Made by a program: the position numbers and the translations under genes. A DNA stretch of 64,000 nt from Sorex araneus. Lineage: Eukaryota > Chordata > Mammalia > Eulipotyphla > Soricidae. Under the pieces are notes generated by a model. It searched no databases, was not told the DNA's origin, and saw only the letters and a program-made list of their open reading frames with translations. The stretch spans positions 84,307,599-84,371,598 of the forward strand of contig NC_073306.1 of assembly GCF_027595985.1 (NCBI RefSeq). The letters run 5' to 3'. Below, piece by piece: positions 11,383 to 21,480 of this stretch (its first letter is position 1; each line of letters opens with the position of its first letter).

Positions 11383-11475
11383 AAACCCTTTATATACATT
11401 TTGAATCCTCACGATCCTTGGGGTGACATACCTTAAATCCATGCCCTGTAAGATGAGGTTCAGAGAGATTAACTA
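11383..11475 (+). repeat. MIR remnant
   Basis: AAACCCTTTATATACATTTTG, AATCCTCACGATCC and AAGATGAGGTTCAGAGAG match the order of the mammalian-wide MIR element. Recognised by motif only. Confidence 0.5.
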
Positions 11476-11502
11476 AATCTTTGCAAATAAGAAATAAATT
11501 GC

Positions 11503-11664
11503 GGGGCCAGAGAGACAGGAGAGTGGGGCAGGCACTTTCCTCGCATGTACCTCCCTGGCCCAGCACGTTATTCCCTGAGTTCTACCACGAGTGATCTCTA
11601 AGCTCAGAGCCGGTGGTGAGCCCTGGTACTGCCAGCCAGGTGTGCTGCCCCAAAAAGATAAGTT
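11503..11664 (+). repeat. Older SINE
   Basis: GGGGCCAGAGAGACAGGAGAG head, box B lost, body GAGTGATCTCTAAGCTCAGAG recognisable. Confidence 0.65.
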
Positions 11665-11689
11665 GTACAACTGTAGTTAAGATTCAAGT

Positions 11690-11880
11690 TTTTTGTTTGT
11701 TTGTTTGTTTGTTTTCTTTTTTGGGTGACACCCAGTGATGCTCAGGGCTTACTCCTGACTCTGCACTCAGGAATTACTCCTGGCCGTGCTCAGGGGACCA
11801 TATGAGATGCTGGGAACTGAACCCAGGTTGGCCGCGTGCAAGACAAACACCCTACCTACTGTATTATCACTCTAACCCCA
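11690..11880 (-). repeat. Young SOR-type SINE with target-site duplication
   Basis: A-tail degenerated to (TTTG)n on the plus strand. TTCAAGTTTTTTGTTT before and CTCAAGTTTTTTGTTT after. Confidence 0.9.
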
Positions 11881-11992
11881 TGACTCAAGTTTTTTGTTTT
11901 GACACCTGTGTTCCTTATGTTGTTTTTTGATCTCTTTCTTACTCAAGGCATCACCAAGAACAGCTCTCTGAAAAGTTAAAACCTTGAGGGGG

Positions 11993-12116
11993 GTGGGGCT
12001 GGAGCAATAGTTCAGTGGGTAGGGTGTTTGCTGAGCCCCTTAACTGAGCCCCTCAGCCAGGGGTAATTCCTGAGTGTAGAGCCAGATGTGACCCAAAAAG
12101 GAAAAAAAAAAAAACA
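11993..12116 (+). repeat. SOR-type SINE lacking box B
   Basis: Head GGGGCTGGAGCAATAGTTCAG jumps from GTGTTTGCTGAGCCCC straight into the 3' body. About 50 bases including box B are deleted. Confidence 0.8.
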
Positions 12117-12128
12117 ACACAAAAAACC

Positions 12129-12287
12129 TCCAGAGGGCTGCAGAGATATTATAGTGGGTATACCTTGCATGTAGCCAAGCTGGGTTCAACCCCCACAACC
12201 CATATGGTCCCCTGAGCACTGCCAGGGGTGACGCCTGAGTATAGAAGTAAGCACCACTAGCTGTGCCCTCCTAAAAAAATAGTTAAA
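12129..12287 (+). repeat. Older SINE
   Basis: GGGCTGCAGAGATATTATAG head, box B GGTTCAACCCCC, tail CCTCCTAAAAAAAT. Confidence 0.7.
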
Positions 12288-12289
12288 AC

Positions 12290-14050
12290 TTTGAGCCCCT
12301 CGTTTATCGAGTGTCCCCTGGCCCTAGTTCTTGACCTTGTTCCCTTTATTCCTGGGGCTTCCCTATGAGTTGACAGGGGGCCAGTAGCTTTTCAGAAGAG
12401 TTAGAAACTTGGGGATTAGCCCATCACAGACAGGGGTCCCTGCTCTACTCCTCCAGGCTGTCTGGGCGCTGCTTGGTTAATCTCTGGGCTGGGCCCAGCG
12501 GTCAAAGTCTCACTGTGCCTCTCTGAACCTCAGACCCTCTCCGGCCCCACCCTCTGGCACAGCACCCAACACACTGCCAAGACACTGGCAGGAAGTCAAT
12601 CTTGCCCCTTTCCTCCCTCGTCCCGGAGAGCCGGGGCCTGTGGGGCGGCCACAGGCATCATGACCACGGTCCCCAGGTTCCATCTGCAAACCAGTTTGCA
12701 AAAGGAGCATTTGCCACACCTGGAAGCCCAGAACTGCCATTGTGAGTGAGTCTGTCGGGTGGGGGTGAGTAGGGCGGGCCCTCCGGGGCAGACTGCTGAC
12801 TTAGTGGAAGGTGGGGTTCTTCGATAGGAGGCTGGGCTGGCGGTGACTCGCTCTGGGAGATTCCAGCGTGGAGTGTTAACAGTGACACTGATTGACCGGC
12901 TGTCTGTGACCCACCGACGGACATGGGCACATATGCTTGGCCTCCAGGGGTTCTGATCCCGCACGAGTGCCACATAGAACCTCCACACCTCTACGCCTGA
13001 GACTCAGTAAGTGCCAGGGGAGGATGGAAGCTTCTAGAATGATCTCGGCTTTGATTAGGGGGTTCCTGTGTGCAGGAGAGAGGGGAGAGCTGAGCCCCCC
13101 CAGCAAGGGCTCAGCAGGTCACAAAATGCCACCAAGGTGGGGACAAATCAGAGACTCACCTGCTAGGGAGTGGGGTGTCGGATGCCAAGAGGGGCTTAAA
13201 GGAACTATTGGTACCAGGGTCTTCATGGTGCCGAGGGCTCCCACTTTCACTCCCTGCGGAGCGTAGTTGGGTTAATGGTTGACTTCGCACACAGAAGCGC
13301 GTTGGTTAAACTTTCAACCATCAAAGGTTGTCTCTGACCCTGTTCCTAGGGTTAGGAGGCTGGGAGGGAAGCCAGCAGGTCAGAATTGGGGGGAGTGGGG
13401 GCTTCCCTTTCTTCCTGTTCTTTAGTCTGTTTCTTTGCCACCTTTGACTTCAAGACCAGTCTCAGGAAGCTGCCAGGGCAGAGCAAGGCAGGGCCACAAC
13501 CACCCCTGGCTGTGCCCCGATGGGTGGCTGCCCAAGCATACTTTTTTTTTGTGGGGGGAGGGGGAGTGGGGAGGTCCCAGGACCGTCCCCTCTCCGGATT
13601 CCCACAAACAACACACACAACACACAGAGGGAATAGGAAGAAGCACACTGCCCCTTTTTTAAAAACTCCATTGAATTTATTTGGGAAGCTGCTTCCTGCC
13701 TTTGGGGGTTGAGGGGAGGAGCTGGAAGACCCCCAAACGTGGGACTCCAAAGCCCCCTCCTACTCGCTCTGCGGTCTCGGCTTAGGTGTCTGTAACCCTG
13801 AAGGTCAGTCAGGCGTCCGTCCGGGAGGCGGCCCACAGGCTGCCTCACGGTCTGGTGCAGCTGTTCCCTGTGGGATGCGTTCTTGTCCTTCATCTCCTCG
13901 GGTGCCTAATGTGTAAGTTCAGTTTCACCCTAGGGATATCTGCAGAGGGAAAATGAGTCCATGTTGGCTTAGTGTCTTACGTGTTTTAACATCCACCAGG
14001 GGTCTTTGGTTTTGTTTTGCTTTTTGTTTGTTTGTGTTTTGATTTGGAGC
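12290..14050. other. 1.7-kb repeat-poor block, function unknown
   Basis: No SINE is recognised over ~1.75 kb although the surroundings carry one about every 150-250 bases. The right half has scattered CpG and a good splice-donor match, TGT|GTAAGTTC, at 13913. Possible location of an untranslated 5' exon or enhancer. No coding exon is supported. Confidence 0.4.
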
Positions 14051-14057
14051 GGGGTGG

Positions 14058-14193
14058 GGGGGGCCACAACTGGCCATTCTCAGGGCTGACTCCTGGAGGG
14101 GACCAGGGGACCCAGCGTGTGCCAGGGATCAAACCCAGGCCACCAGCATGCAAGGCAAGTACCTCTGATCGCCCGATGTCTATCTCTCCAGTG
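14058..14193 (-). repeat. Older SINE, shortened
   Basis: GGGGCCACAACTGGCC, GGGATCAAACCCAGGCCAC and TATCTCTCCAG in order. Confidence 0.65.
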
Positions 14194-14335
14194 CTTACTG
14201 TCTTTCCGTGCTTGATCTCTTTTTCTTCCCACCTGAGATTTTGTAGACCCAGTTATACTAAAACAGAAGTCAGCAAACTTCTGTAAAGACTCCCATATTA
14301 GTCCAGAGTTCGTTCTTGCAGCCCAAGTCTGTTTG

Positions 14336-14450
14336 ATCCCTGACACCACACTATACCCTGAGCACTACCACGAGTGTCTTCCGGGCACAGAGCTGGAAAT
14401 GGTTCATGAGCATTTCTGGGTACCCCAAACTACCCTCCACCCCCCATACA
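14336..14450 (+). repeat. Old SINE body fragment
   Basis: CCCTGAGCACTACCACGAGTG and GGCACAGAGCTGGAAATGG remain. No head. Confidence 0.5.
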
Positions 14451-14471
14451 CTCTTAAAAAAAAGACCTAGG

Positions 14472-14647
14472 TGGGGCTGTAGTAATAGCACAGCGGGCAG
14501 GGCGTTTGCCTTGCACATGACTGACCCGGGTTCGATTCCCAACATCCCATATGGTCCCCTGAGCACTGCCAGGAGTAATTCCTGAGTGCAGAGCCAGGAG
14601 TAACACCTGTGTATTGCCAAGTGTGACCCAAAAAGGAAAAAAAAAAG
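14472..14647 (+). repeat. Young SOR-type SINE with target-site duplication
   Basis: Exact AAAAAAGACCTAGG on both sides. Head GGGGCTGTAGTAATAGCACAG with intact box B GGTTCGATTCCC. Confidence 0.94.
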
Positions 14648-14781
14648 ACCTAGGCAATAAATAGTTTAGACTTTGCTAACCTGGTCTCTGTCACGACTAC
14701 TATCAGCCTCACAGTGACAATGCAAAACCAGTCCACACCGTATGGAAACAAGTCAGCCAGTCTGTTCCTCCAAACACTTTT

Positions 14782-14956
14782 TCCCTTTTTTTTTTTTTTT
14801 TTTGGTGTTTGGGCCACACCTAGCAGTGCTCAAGGGTTACTCCTGGCTCTGCAACCCTGGTGGTGCTTGGAAAATCATATGAAGTGCCTGGATTGAACCT
14901 GGATCAACCATGTGCAAGGCAAGCACCCCACCTTCTGTACTATCACTCGGGCCCTT
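14782..14956 (-). repeat. SOR-type SINE
   Basis: Long T-tract at 14783-14802. Body with GGGCCACACCTAGCAG and reversed head TACTATCACTCGGGCC. Confidence 0.8.
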
Positions 14957-15159
14957 AATTTCCTGTCATTTTACTGTGTGACGAAGCAGCCATGGCCCTT
15001 CGGCTACTGCCCGACCATCTCAAGGACAGCAGGCGGGTTGGGGCTCAGGGGCTGCAAGTCACTGAGGCCCTACTGACTTTACGCTCTTTGAAGAGGGTCT
15101 TCATTGGGGCTCAGGGAGTCCCCAAAGGGCAGAAAACCTCTTTTTTTTATGTCTCAAGA

Positions 15160-15292
15160 AGACAGCACTGGGGGAAGGATTGCATGTGAGTGACCAGGGT
15201 TCAATCCCTGGCATTCCATATGATCCCCTGAGCACCACCAGGATTAAGCCCTGAGCACTGCCAGTGTGACCAAACACATAAAACCCCAAAAT
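15160..15292 (+). repeat. Older SINE, head truncated
   Basis: Box B GGTTCAATCCCTGG and body TGAGCACCACCAGGATTAAG. A decayed minus-strand fragment may follow at 15305-15425. Confidence 0.6.
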
Positions 15293-15506
15293 ATATCTCT
15301 CTCCTTTTTATTTTGTTCTCTGGGCCAAACCCAGAGTGCTCCACAGTCAGTTCTGTGGGTGCATAGATCCATTTGGGGCCTCTGAAAACAATGCACAGTG
15401 CTCTGGCCCTTTGAGCAGAGGACTGAGTGTTTCTAGTTTTCTAGTTGCTCATCTTCCCTTCTGAGTTTGTTAATGATCATTAGCTCCCATCACAGTGGTG
15501 TTAGTC

Positions 15507-15542
15507 TCTCTCTCTCTCTCTCACTTTCTCTATCTGTCTCTG

Positions 15543-15586
<44 letters not shown>

Positions 15587-15602
15587 ACACACGCACACAC
15601 TT
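15507..15602 (+). repeat. (TC)n then (CA)n compound microsatellite
   Basis: Imperfect TCTC/TGTCTC at 15507-15553 followed by nearly pure CA at 15555-15600. Confidence 0.95.
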
Positions 15603-15626
15603 GGGGAACCATTATTTCTGCTTTGG

Positions 15627-15812
15627 TCTTTTTTTTTTTTTTTTTTTGGCTTTAGGGTCACACCTGGCGATGCACAGGGGTTACTCCTGGCTCAAGCACT
15701 CAGGAATTACTCCTGGCAGTGCTCAGAGGACCATACGGGATGCTGGGAATCGAACCCGGGTCAGCTGCATGCAAGGCAAATGCCCTATCTGCTGTGCTAT
15801 CGCTCCAGCCCC
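15627..15812 (-). repeat. Young SOR-type SINE with target-site duplication
   Basis: Poly-T 15629-15647. TCTGCTTTGGTCTT is duplicated on both sides. Confidence 0.94.
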
Positions 15813-15931
15813 TCTGCTTTGGTCTTGGGCCTGTCCATCTTCAGCTCTCCATTTCTGTCCCCTGCTTTCTATTTTATTTTTTTTTTGACTCTAAGTCACA
15901 AAAACAGCAACATAATAATAGCATGCATTGA

Positions 15932-16268
15932 TGGGGCCGGAGACATAGTATAGCAGGTAGGGCACTTGCTTTGCATGCAACCAACCCAGGTTCAGCCCCT
16001 GACACCCCATATGGTCCCCCCAATTCTCCAGGAGTGATTCCTGAGTGCAGAGCCAGGAGTATGCATCCCAAACAAACCCAATATATATCGAATTTGTTGG
16101 ACCAGAGAGATAATACAGAGGCACTCTCCTTGCATGTGATTCACCCCAATACCATCCCCAGAAATCCATAAGGTTCTCCAAGCATCATCAGGAGTCTGCC
16201 CTGAGCTAGAGCCAGGAGTAAGCTCTGAACACTGCTGGTCAGACTGAAAAAAAACAAAACACAAAAAA
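15932..16268 (+). repeat. Two older plus-strand SINEs
   Basis: Copies at about 15932-16080 (GGGGCCGGAGACATAGTATAG) and 16098-16268 (GGACCAGAGAGATAATACAG). Confidence 0.7.
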
Positions 16269-16354
16269 ACTCCACAAAACACTTGTTAAGTGCTTATCAT
16301 CTGCCAAGCACAAATTTAGTTGTTTTGCAACATTGTCATCAAATGTCTCCACAT

Positions 16355-16531
16355 CTGGGGCTGGAGCAATAGTATAAGGAAGGGCGTTTGCTTTGCACAC
16401 TGGAGGACCGGGTTCAATCCCGGCATCCCATATGGTCCCCCAAGCACCGCCAGGAGTGATTCCTGAGTGCAGAGCCAGGAGTAAGCCCTGTGCATTGCCG
16501 GGTGTGACCCAAAAAGAAAAAAAGAAAAAAA
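16355..16531 (+). repeat. Young SOR-type SINE with target-site duplication
   Basis: TCTCCACATC before, TCTTCACATC after. The box A region is altered (AATAGTATAAGGAAGGGCG). Confidence 0.9.
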
Positions 16532-16648
16532 TCTCTTCACATCCGCAGGTAGGGATTAACCATCCAATTTCACAATACTGAAGCTCCCAGATCCAGCAGC
16601 TCCCAAGGCCACTTGACTTGTGACTGACAGTGTCAAAAGTCGCCATTC

Positions 16649-16819
16649 TGGGGGCTGGAGCGATAGCACAGCGGGTAGGGCATTTCCCTTGCACATGGCC
16701 GACCCAGGTTCGATTCCCAGCGTCCCATATGCTGGGAATCGCCAGGGGTAATTCCTGAGTGCCAGAGCCAGGAGTGACCCCTGTGCATTGCCGGGTGTGA
16801 CCCAAAAAGAAAAAAAAAG
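16649..16819 (+). repeat. Young SOR-type SINE with target-site duplication
   Basis: GTCGCCATTCTG before, GTTGCCATTCTG after. The centre reads CATATGCTGGGAATCGCCAGG, a small rearrangement replacing GGTCCCCTGAGCACC. Confidence 0.92.
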
Positions 16820-16899
16820 TTGCCATTCTGACCAGCTTCAGGGGGCTGTATTATCTCAGGAGTGTGGGTGTGTTGGGGGCGGGGGAGGAATCATTAGGT

Positions 16900-17032
16900 T
16901 TGTTGGTTTGGTTTTTGCTTTGGGGTCCCACTTGGAGTTGCTCAGGAATCTGTCTTGGGGTTGCTTGGAGTTGCTATGGGGTACCGGGGACCAAACCCGG
17001 GTTGGCTGCTTGCAAAATCTCTCTGGCCCCGG
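16900..17032 (-). repeat. Older SINE
   Basis: GGGGTCCCACTTGGAG ... GACCAAACCCGGGTTGGC ... ATCTCTCTGGCCCC. Confidence 0.65.
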
Positions 17033-17501
17033 CTCGAAGCAGTTTTGAATAACAGGTGTCTCCTCTGTGCTTCCTTCTGGGCTCCCAGGAGGATGTGGGG
17101 TGTGTGGGGCCAGTGTTTGATGGTGGATGGATCCTCATCTGGGGATCCCCAGCAGGGAAAGAAGCGAGAGGATCTCTGTGCCTCTCTACCCCTGCCCCCT
17201 CTCCAGTGTCTGCTCTCAGCCCTATTTCTGACAGCTCTGTGCTGGGAAGGAAGCTGGGATCCACAGGGTGTGATCTCATTGGGATGCTAAATAAAACCTT
17301 TGTGTGAGCGCCAGGCTGGGCCACTCCCTTGCACCATTTCCTGTGCTGGGGGGCTTGGGGTGCTGCAGGGCTGGGAGAGGGGGCCAGGCCAGGCTAGGGG
17401 GAGCAGAATGCCTTGGCCCTGGATGAACTTCAGGAGCAGGGACTGTCTCTGGAAGTAGCTGAGGAAACCTTACTGTCTCCAGTGAAAATGGTTAGCCTTG
17501 A

Positions 17502-17676
17502 GGAGCTGGAGTGATAGCACAGCGGGTAGGGCGTTTGCTTTGCACGTGGCCGACCCGGGTTCTATTCCCAGCATCCCATATGGTCCCCCAAGCACCGCCA
17601 GGAGTAATTCCTGAGTGCATGAGCCAGGAGTAACCCCTGTGCATTGCTGGGTGTGCTCCCTCCCCCAAAAAGAAAT
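17502..17676 (+). repeat. Young SOR-type SINE, '...GCATGAGCC...' subtype
   Basis: Head GAGCTGGAGTGATAGCACAG, box B GGTTCTATTCCC, body variant GAGTGCATGAGCCAGG, tail with CTCCCTCCCCCAAAAAG. Confidence 0.9.
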
Positions 17677-17858
17677 AACAGAGTAGATGCCCCCTTATTT
17701 GCTGGCCTGTCTGCTACAAGATCACCGGGGTATGATGATACTTAGAACTGTACTGAACCCCACCTACAGACACAGTATTTTACTCTGCACACCTGCCTAT
17801 AGGGAGGAGCCATTTATAAATTAGACCTCGTAAGAGATTAACAACAAAAGTATAATAG

Positions 17859-18045
17859 GGGCCCGAGAGATAGTACCCTGGGTAGGGTGCAGACCTTGCC
17901 CATGGCCAACCCAGGTTTAATCCCCAGCATCCATGTATATAATTTATTGAGTCTGGCTAGGAGTAATTCCTGAGTACAGAACCAAGAGTAAGCCCTAAGC
18001 ACTGCCAGACACAGTCCAAAAACTGGATGAAAAAAATAAAGAAAG
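17859..18045 (+). repeat. Older SINE
   Basis: GGGGCCCGAGAGATAGTACC head, box B GGTTTAATCCCC, body with GTATATAATTTATTGAG in place of the usual GGTCCC segment. Confidence 0.7.
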
Positions 18046-18149
18046 ATTTGAAGGGCCCTCAAGTTGTTCCAGCCCTCAAATACCTTTTTAAAACTTTATC
18101 TGTTGAGCTTTTCAAAAGGTGAAACAGGGTTAGAAAGAAGTCGAAGGGA

Positions 18150-18478
18150 GGGGCTGGGGAAATAGTCCAGCATGCGGCCAACCCAGCTTGGACCCCCAGC
18201 ACCACCTATGGTCCCCTGAGTACCACTAGGAGTGATTTCTGAGCACAGAGCCAGGGGTAACCCCTGAGCACTGCTAGGTATGGCCCCCAAACAAAAACAA
18301 ACAGAAAAACAGTACAGGGGTTAAGGCACTTAACTTTGCGCATGGCCAAGCCAGGTTCAATCCCTGGCATTGCATAGGGTCCCCCAAACACCACAAGGAG
18401 TGACCTCTGAACACAGCCAGAAGTAAGCCCTGAGCACTGCTGGGTTGGCCTAAAGTCCTCCCAAATGAAAAAAAAAGG
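18150..18478 (+). repeat. Two older plus-strand SINEs in tandem
   Basis: Copies at about 18150-18308 (head shortened) and 18309-18478. The second runs directly into the TG repeat. Confidence 0.7.
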
Positions 18479-18481
18479 TAA

Positions 18482-18552
18482 ATGTGTGTGAGTGTGCATG
18501 TATGTGTGCGTGTGTATGTGTATGAGTGTGTGTGTGTGTGTGTGTGTGTGTT
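18482..18552 (+). repeat. (TG)n microsatellite
   Basis: Imperfect TG with TATG/CATG variants, pure at its right end. Confidence 0.95.
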
Positions 18553-18587
18553 TAGTAGGGTATAATTAATGATGGCAGATATACATA

Positions 18588-18759
18588 TTTTTTTTTCTTT
18601 TTGGGTCACACCCAGCGACGCACAGGGGTCACTCCTGGCTCTGCACGCAGGAATTATCCCTGGCGGTGCTCAGGGGACCATATGGGATGCTGGGAATCGA
18701 ACCCGGGTCGGTCGAGTGCAAGGCAAACGCCCTACCCGCTGTGCTATCACTCCAGCCCC
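18588..18759 (-). repeat. Young SOR-type SINE with target-site duplication
   Basis: Near-consensus. ATATACATATTTTT before, CTATACATACATTTTT after. Confidence 0.92.
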
Positions 18760-18768
18760 TATACATAC

Positions 18769-18942
18769 ATTTTTTTGTGGGGAACATCCAGAGTTGCTCA
18801 GGGTTTACTCCTGGCTCTGTGCTCAGGGATCAATTGTGGAGGTGCTCAGGGACCACATGTGGTGCCAGGCATGGAACTAAGGGCACCTATGTGCCCGGGG
18901 GGGGGCCCAGTGATTTGACCCCTGTGCAACCTCTCTGGCCTG
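18769..18942 (-). repeat. Older SINE
   Basis: GGGGAACATCCAGAGTTGC ... GGACCACATGTGGTGCCAG ... CTCTCTGGCCTG. Confidence 0.6.
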
Positions 18943-19139
18943 TGATGTGTGTCAGTGCATATGCACATGCGCTCACCAGCTGGGTGGCGCTCTCAGGGGG
19001 TGAAGGGGGCACTCTGTCTGGCTTGGTCTTCTGGCGTCAGATGCTCTGGGTAGGTGGACTGAGGGGGGGATGGAGACGGCATGAAGTAGTACAGGACAGA
19101 ACACTGTATGGAAACCAGAACTTTTGGGGGTGGGGGATT

Positions 19140-19235
19140 ACAGGACCATGCACTCTCAGGGTCGAGCCCGGGGCTCCCCAGGCAAAGCAGACACTGCAGC
19201 CCCAAAAATCTAAGTTCTGGGGGCCAGAGAGAAAC
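19140..19235 (-). repeat. Possible decayed SINE head variant
   Basis: GGCTCCCCAGGCAAAGCAGA followed by CTGCAGCCCCAAAAATC resembles a similar stretch at 20935-21010. On the minus strand both look like altered tRNA-SINE heads. Confidence 0.3.
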
Positions 19236-19545
19236 CTCCACAGTGGCATGCAGCTTTGCCTGCAGGAGCCCTGACTTTGCTCCTTCTCACCCCGTGGCCC
19301 CCTGCACACTGCTGGGTGCCACCTCTCATCTCCCGAGGAGAGAGCTAGAAGCCTGCACACAAAACTCAAACAGAAAACCTAAGTCCTAGACATGGTTCTG
19401 TGGTGGCTGAGTCCCAAGGTGACCCCGATCCAGCGTCTCCGGTCATCGGGCAGGTGACAGATGCTACTCAAGTCTGAGGACTGTGACACTGTGCAAACAT
19501 AATGTTCCAGGGTTCTAGAACTCTCTCCCCTTCTCTGCCTTCCAG

Positions 19546-19835
19546 ACTCCGACTGGCTCGTGCGAGGCTCCCATGAACAGAGACGACACCGCGGGGACCG
19601 GCGCAGCCACAGACTTGTCCCCCCGACACCCGCCGCTCCGCTGTGTGTCGGTACCAGAGTCCACAGGGCCTCTGGAGGCAGACGATGAGGAGGAGGATGG
19701 GGCCAAGCTGGGAGATGGCGGCCATGGGGTACCTCTCCGGAGGTCACGGGCCTTCCGAGCCCATAACCACAGCTATGACCCCTTCAAACGACACAGTTGG
19801 GGTCCAGGCAGAGAGTTCCAGGATCCAATGAGCAG
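19546..19835 (+). CDS. ARHGEF2: ARHGEF2 long-form exon A (candidate start exon)
   Basis: Strong acceptor (CTCTCCCCTTCTCTGCCTTC then CAG) at 19545 and donor AGCAG|GTGAGC at 19836. First ATG at 19573. The frame stays open back to the acceptor (TPTGSCEAP-M), so translation could begin further upstream. From the ATG it encodes 87 residues plus two bases: MNRDDTAGTG..., an acidic run EADDEEED, a basic RRSRAFRAH and HNHSYDPFKRHSWGPG. It is assigned to ARHGEF2 because its end phase matches the next upstream exons and these chain in phase into the C1 exon. I do not recall the orthologous sequence, so its identity rests on splice and phase logic. Confidence 0.7.
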
Positions 19836-19939
19836 GTGAGCCCCTTCCCTTCCCTTCCCCTTGGGGCTTCTGTCCTTCCCTCTAGTCCTGGGCCCAGGAG
19901 AAAGTGGCTGGAAAGAAAGGACAAGAGTTAAGGTGGGGG

Positions 19940-20130
19940 GGGGGCCGGAGCGATAGTTCAGCGGGTAGGGCGTTTGCCTTGTACCTGGTCAACCTGGGTT
20001 CGATCCCCAGCATCCCATGTGGTCCCCTGAGCTCCTCCAGGAGTGATTCCTGAGTGCAGAGCCAGGAGTAATCCCTGAGCATGGCTGGGTCTGACCCAAA
20101 AGCTAGTAAATAAATAAATAAAAATGTAAA
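19940..20130 (+). repeat. SOR-type SINE with AAATAAATAAATA tail
   Basis: Near-consensus head after a G-run, GATAGTTCAGCGGGTAGGGCG. Body CTCCTCCAGGAGTGATTCC. The tail is interrupted by GCTAGT. Confidence 0.88.
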
Positions 20131-20221
20131 AAAAGAGTCAAGGGTACTGGACCCTCAGTCCCTCCTCAGAAGAACTGAAACCCAGGCCTATTGCAAGGTG
20201 GAACCTGCTTTCAAAATGGGG

Positions 20222-20690
20222 CTTCCAAGAGACAGGATAGGGGTTAGGCACTTGCCTTGTAACAGGTCAACCCAGTTTGATCCCCAGATTCCCTCCAAAA
20301 GTGATTCCCCATGAGGCTGGAGTAATAGTACAGCAGGTAAGGTGCTTGCCTTGCATGCATTCAACCTGAGTTTAATCCCTGGTATCCTTTATGGTCCCAG
20401 AATACTGCCAGGAGTGACTCCTGAGCACAGAGACAAGAGTAAACTTTGAGCACCACCAGGTATGGCCCTAAAACCCCACATGCCCCCTCAATCAAAATAT
20501 TGGGACTGAAGGGATAGTACAGAGGTGGGTAGGGTGTTTGCCTTGCTCAGGGCTGACCCAGGTGTGGTCCCCTGCATCCCATATGGTCTCCTGAGCACTG
20601 ACAGGAGTAATGCCTGAGTGCAGAGCCAGGAGTAACTCTGAACATAGCCAGATGTGGCCCCAAAACAAACAAACAAAAACAAATATTGCT
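20222..20690 (+). repeat. Three older plus-strand SINEs in a row
   Basis: About 20222-20311 (truncated at CCCTCCAAAAGTGATTCCCC), 20312-20478 and 20501-20690. The last has an ACAAACAAACAAAAAC tail. Confidence 0.7.
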
Positions 20691-20726
20691 TTCCTGAATG
20701 GCCCTAGATTTTCTTTCTTCTTTTTG

Positions 20727-20873
20727 TCCTTCCTTCCTTCCTTCCTTCCTTCCTTCCTTCCTTCCTTCCTTCCTTCCTTCCTTCCTTCCTTCTTTCCTTC
20801 CTTCTTTCCTCCCTTGCCTCACCCCTCCCTCCCTCCTTCTCTCCCTCCTTCTTTGCTTCCTTCCTCTCCATAC
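20727..20873 (+). repeat. (CCTT)n polypyrimidine tract
   Basis: About 70 bases of nearly pure CCTT followed by ~75 bases of imperfect C/T. It is the reverse complement of the (GGAA)n tract at 23143-23327. Confidence 0.95.
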
Positions 20874-20879
20874 CCAACA

Positions 20880-21010
20880 GTGCTCCTGGCATCCTGGATG
20901 GTCCCCTGAGCATCTTAGAAGGAGCCACACCCAACGGGGCTCCGCAGGCAAAGCAGATACTACAGCCCTTTGAGCTGTCTCCTGGGGCCCCAAAAACCTA
21001 AGTTTTGAGG
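20880..21010 (-). repeat. Possible decayed SINE
   Basis: CAACAGTGCTCCTGG...GGTCCCCTGAGCATC then GGAGCCACACCCAACGGGGC. Shares GGCTCC.CAGGCAAAGCAGA with 19166-19190. Confidence 0.35.
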
Positions 21011-21077
21011 GCCAGATCCAGGGATTGACTATGCCTCCTGTGTACAAGGACATACACTCTAGCCCATTGTGCTAGGT

Positions 21078-21425
21078 ATTTTTTTTTTTTTTGGCAGGGG
21101 GCAATGATACTCAGGGGTTACTCCTGGCTTTGAACTTAGGAATTTTTCCTGGTGGGCTCAGGAAACCTAAGGGATGCCGGGCATCAAACCTGGTCAATGC
21201 AAGTGGGGCAAGTACCGTACCCACTATACTATTGCCCTAACCCCATTGGGCTATCTTTTAAAAATTTTTGTTTTGAGGCCACACTGGCAGTTCTTGGGGC
21301 TTAATCCTGGCTCTGCACTCAGGGCCTACTCCTGGCAGGGCTCTGGGGACCACGTACGGTGCCATGAATCAAACACAGTGGACCGTGTGCAAAGCCTTAC
21401 CCACTGTCCGAACTCTCCTGCCCCA
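21078..21425 (-). repeat. Two SOR-type SINEs, minus strand
   Basis: Copies at about 21078-21245 and 21255-21425, each with T-rich left end and reversed head (CTATTGCCCTAACCCC, CGAACTCTCCTGCCCC). Confidence 0.7.
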
Positions 21426-21427
21426 GC

Positions 21428-21480
21428 TCCCGACGTCACAGATGAGGAAACTGAGGTTCAGAGAACCTTAAGAAGGTTTA
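21428..21480 (+). repeat. MIR remnant
   Basis: CACAGATGAGGAAACTGAGG then TTCAGAGAACCTTAAG is the well-known MIR motif. Confidence 0.6.

Larger units (their letters stand above)
6016..19545. other. Interval between SSR2 and the first recognised ARHGEF2 exon
   Basis: No coding exon is recognised. The interval is mostly SINEs on both strands with short unique islands (7380-7980, 8130-8910, 9870-10890, 12290-14050, 17045-17500, 18945-19545). If the long ARHGEF2 transcript is real, its untranslated first exon and promoter must lie here or nearby, because the exon at 19546 starts with a splice acceptor. AATAAA at 17289-17294 after unique sequence could end an unrecognised transcript, but nothing else supports one. 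Confidence 0.6.

Noticed and set aside
17045..17300. Possible 3' end of an unrecognised gene (AATAAA at 17289)
   Set aside because: No open frame, no exon structure and no recognisable product upstream; a lone hexamer is weak evidence.
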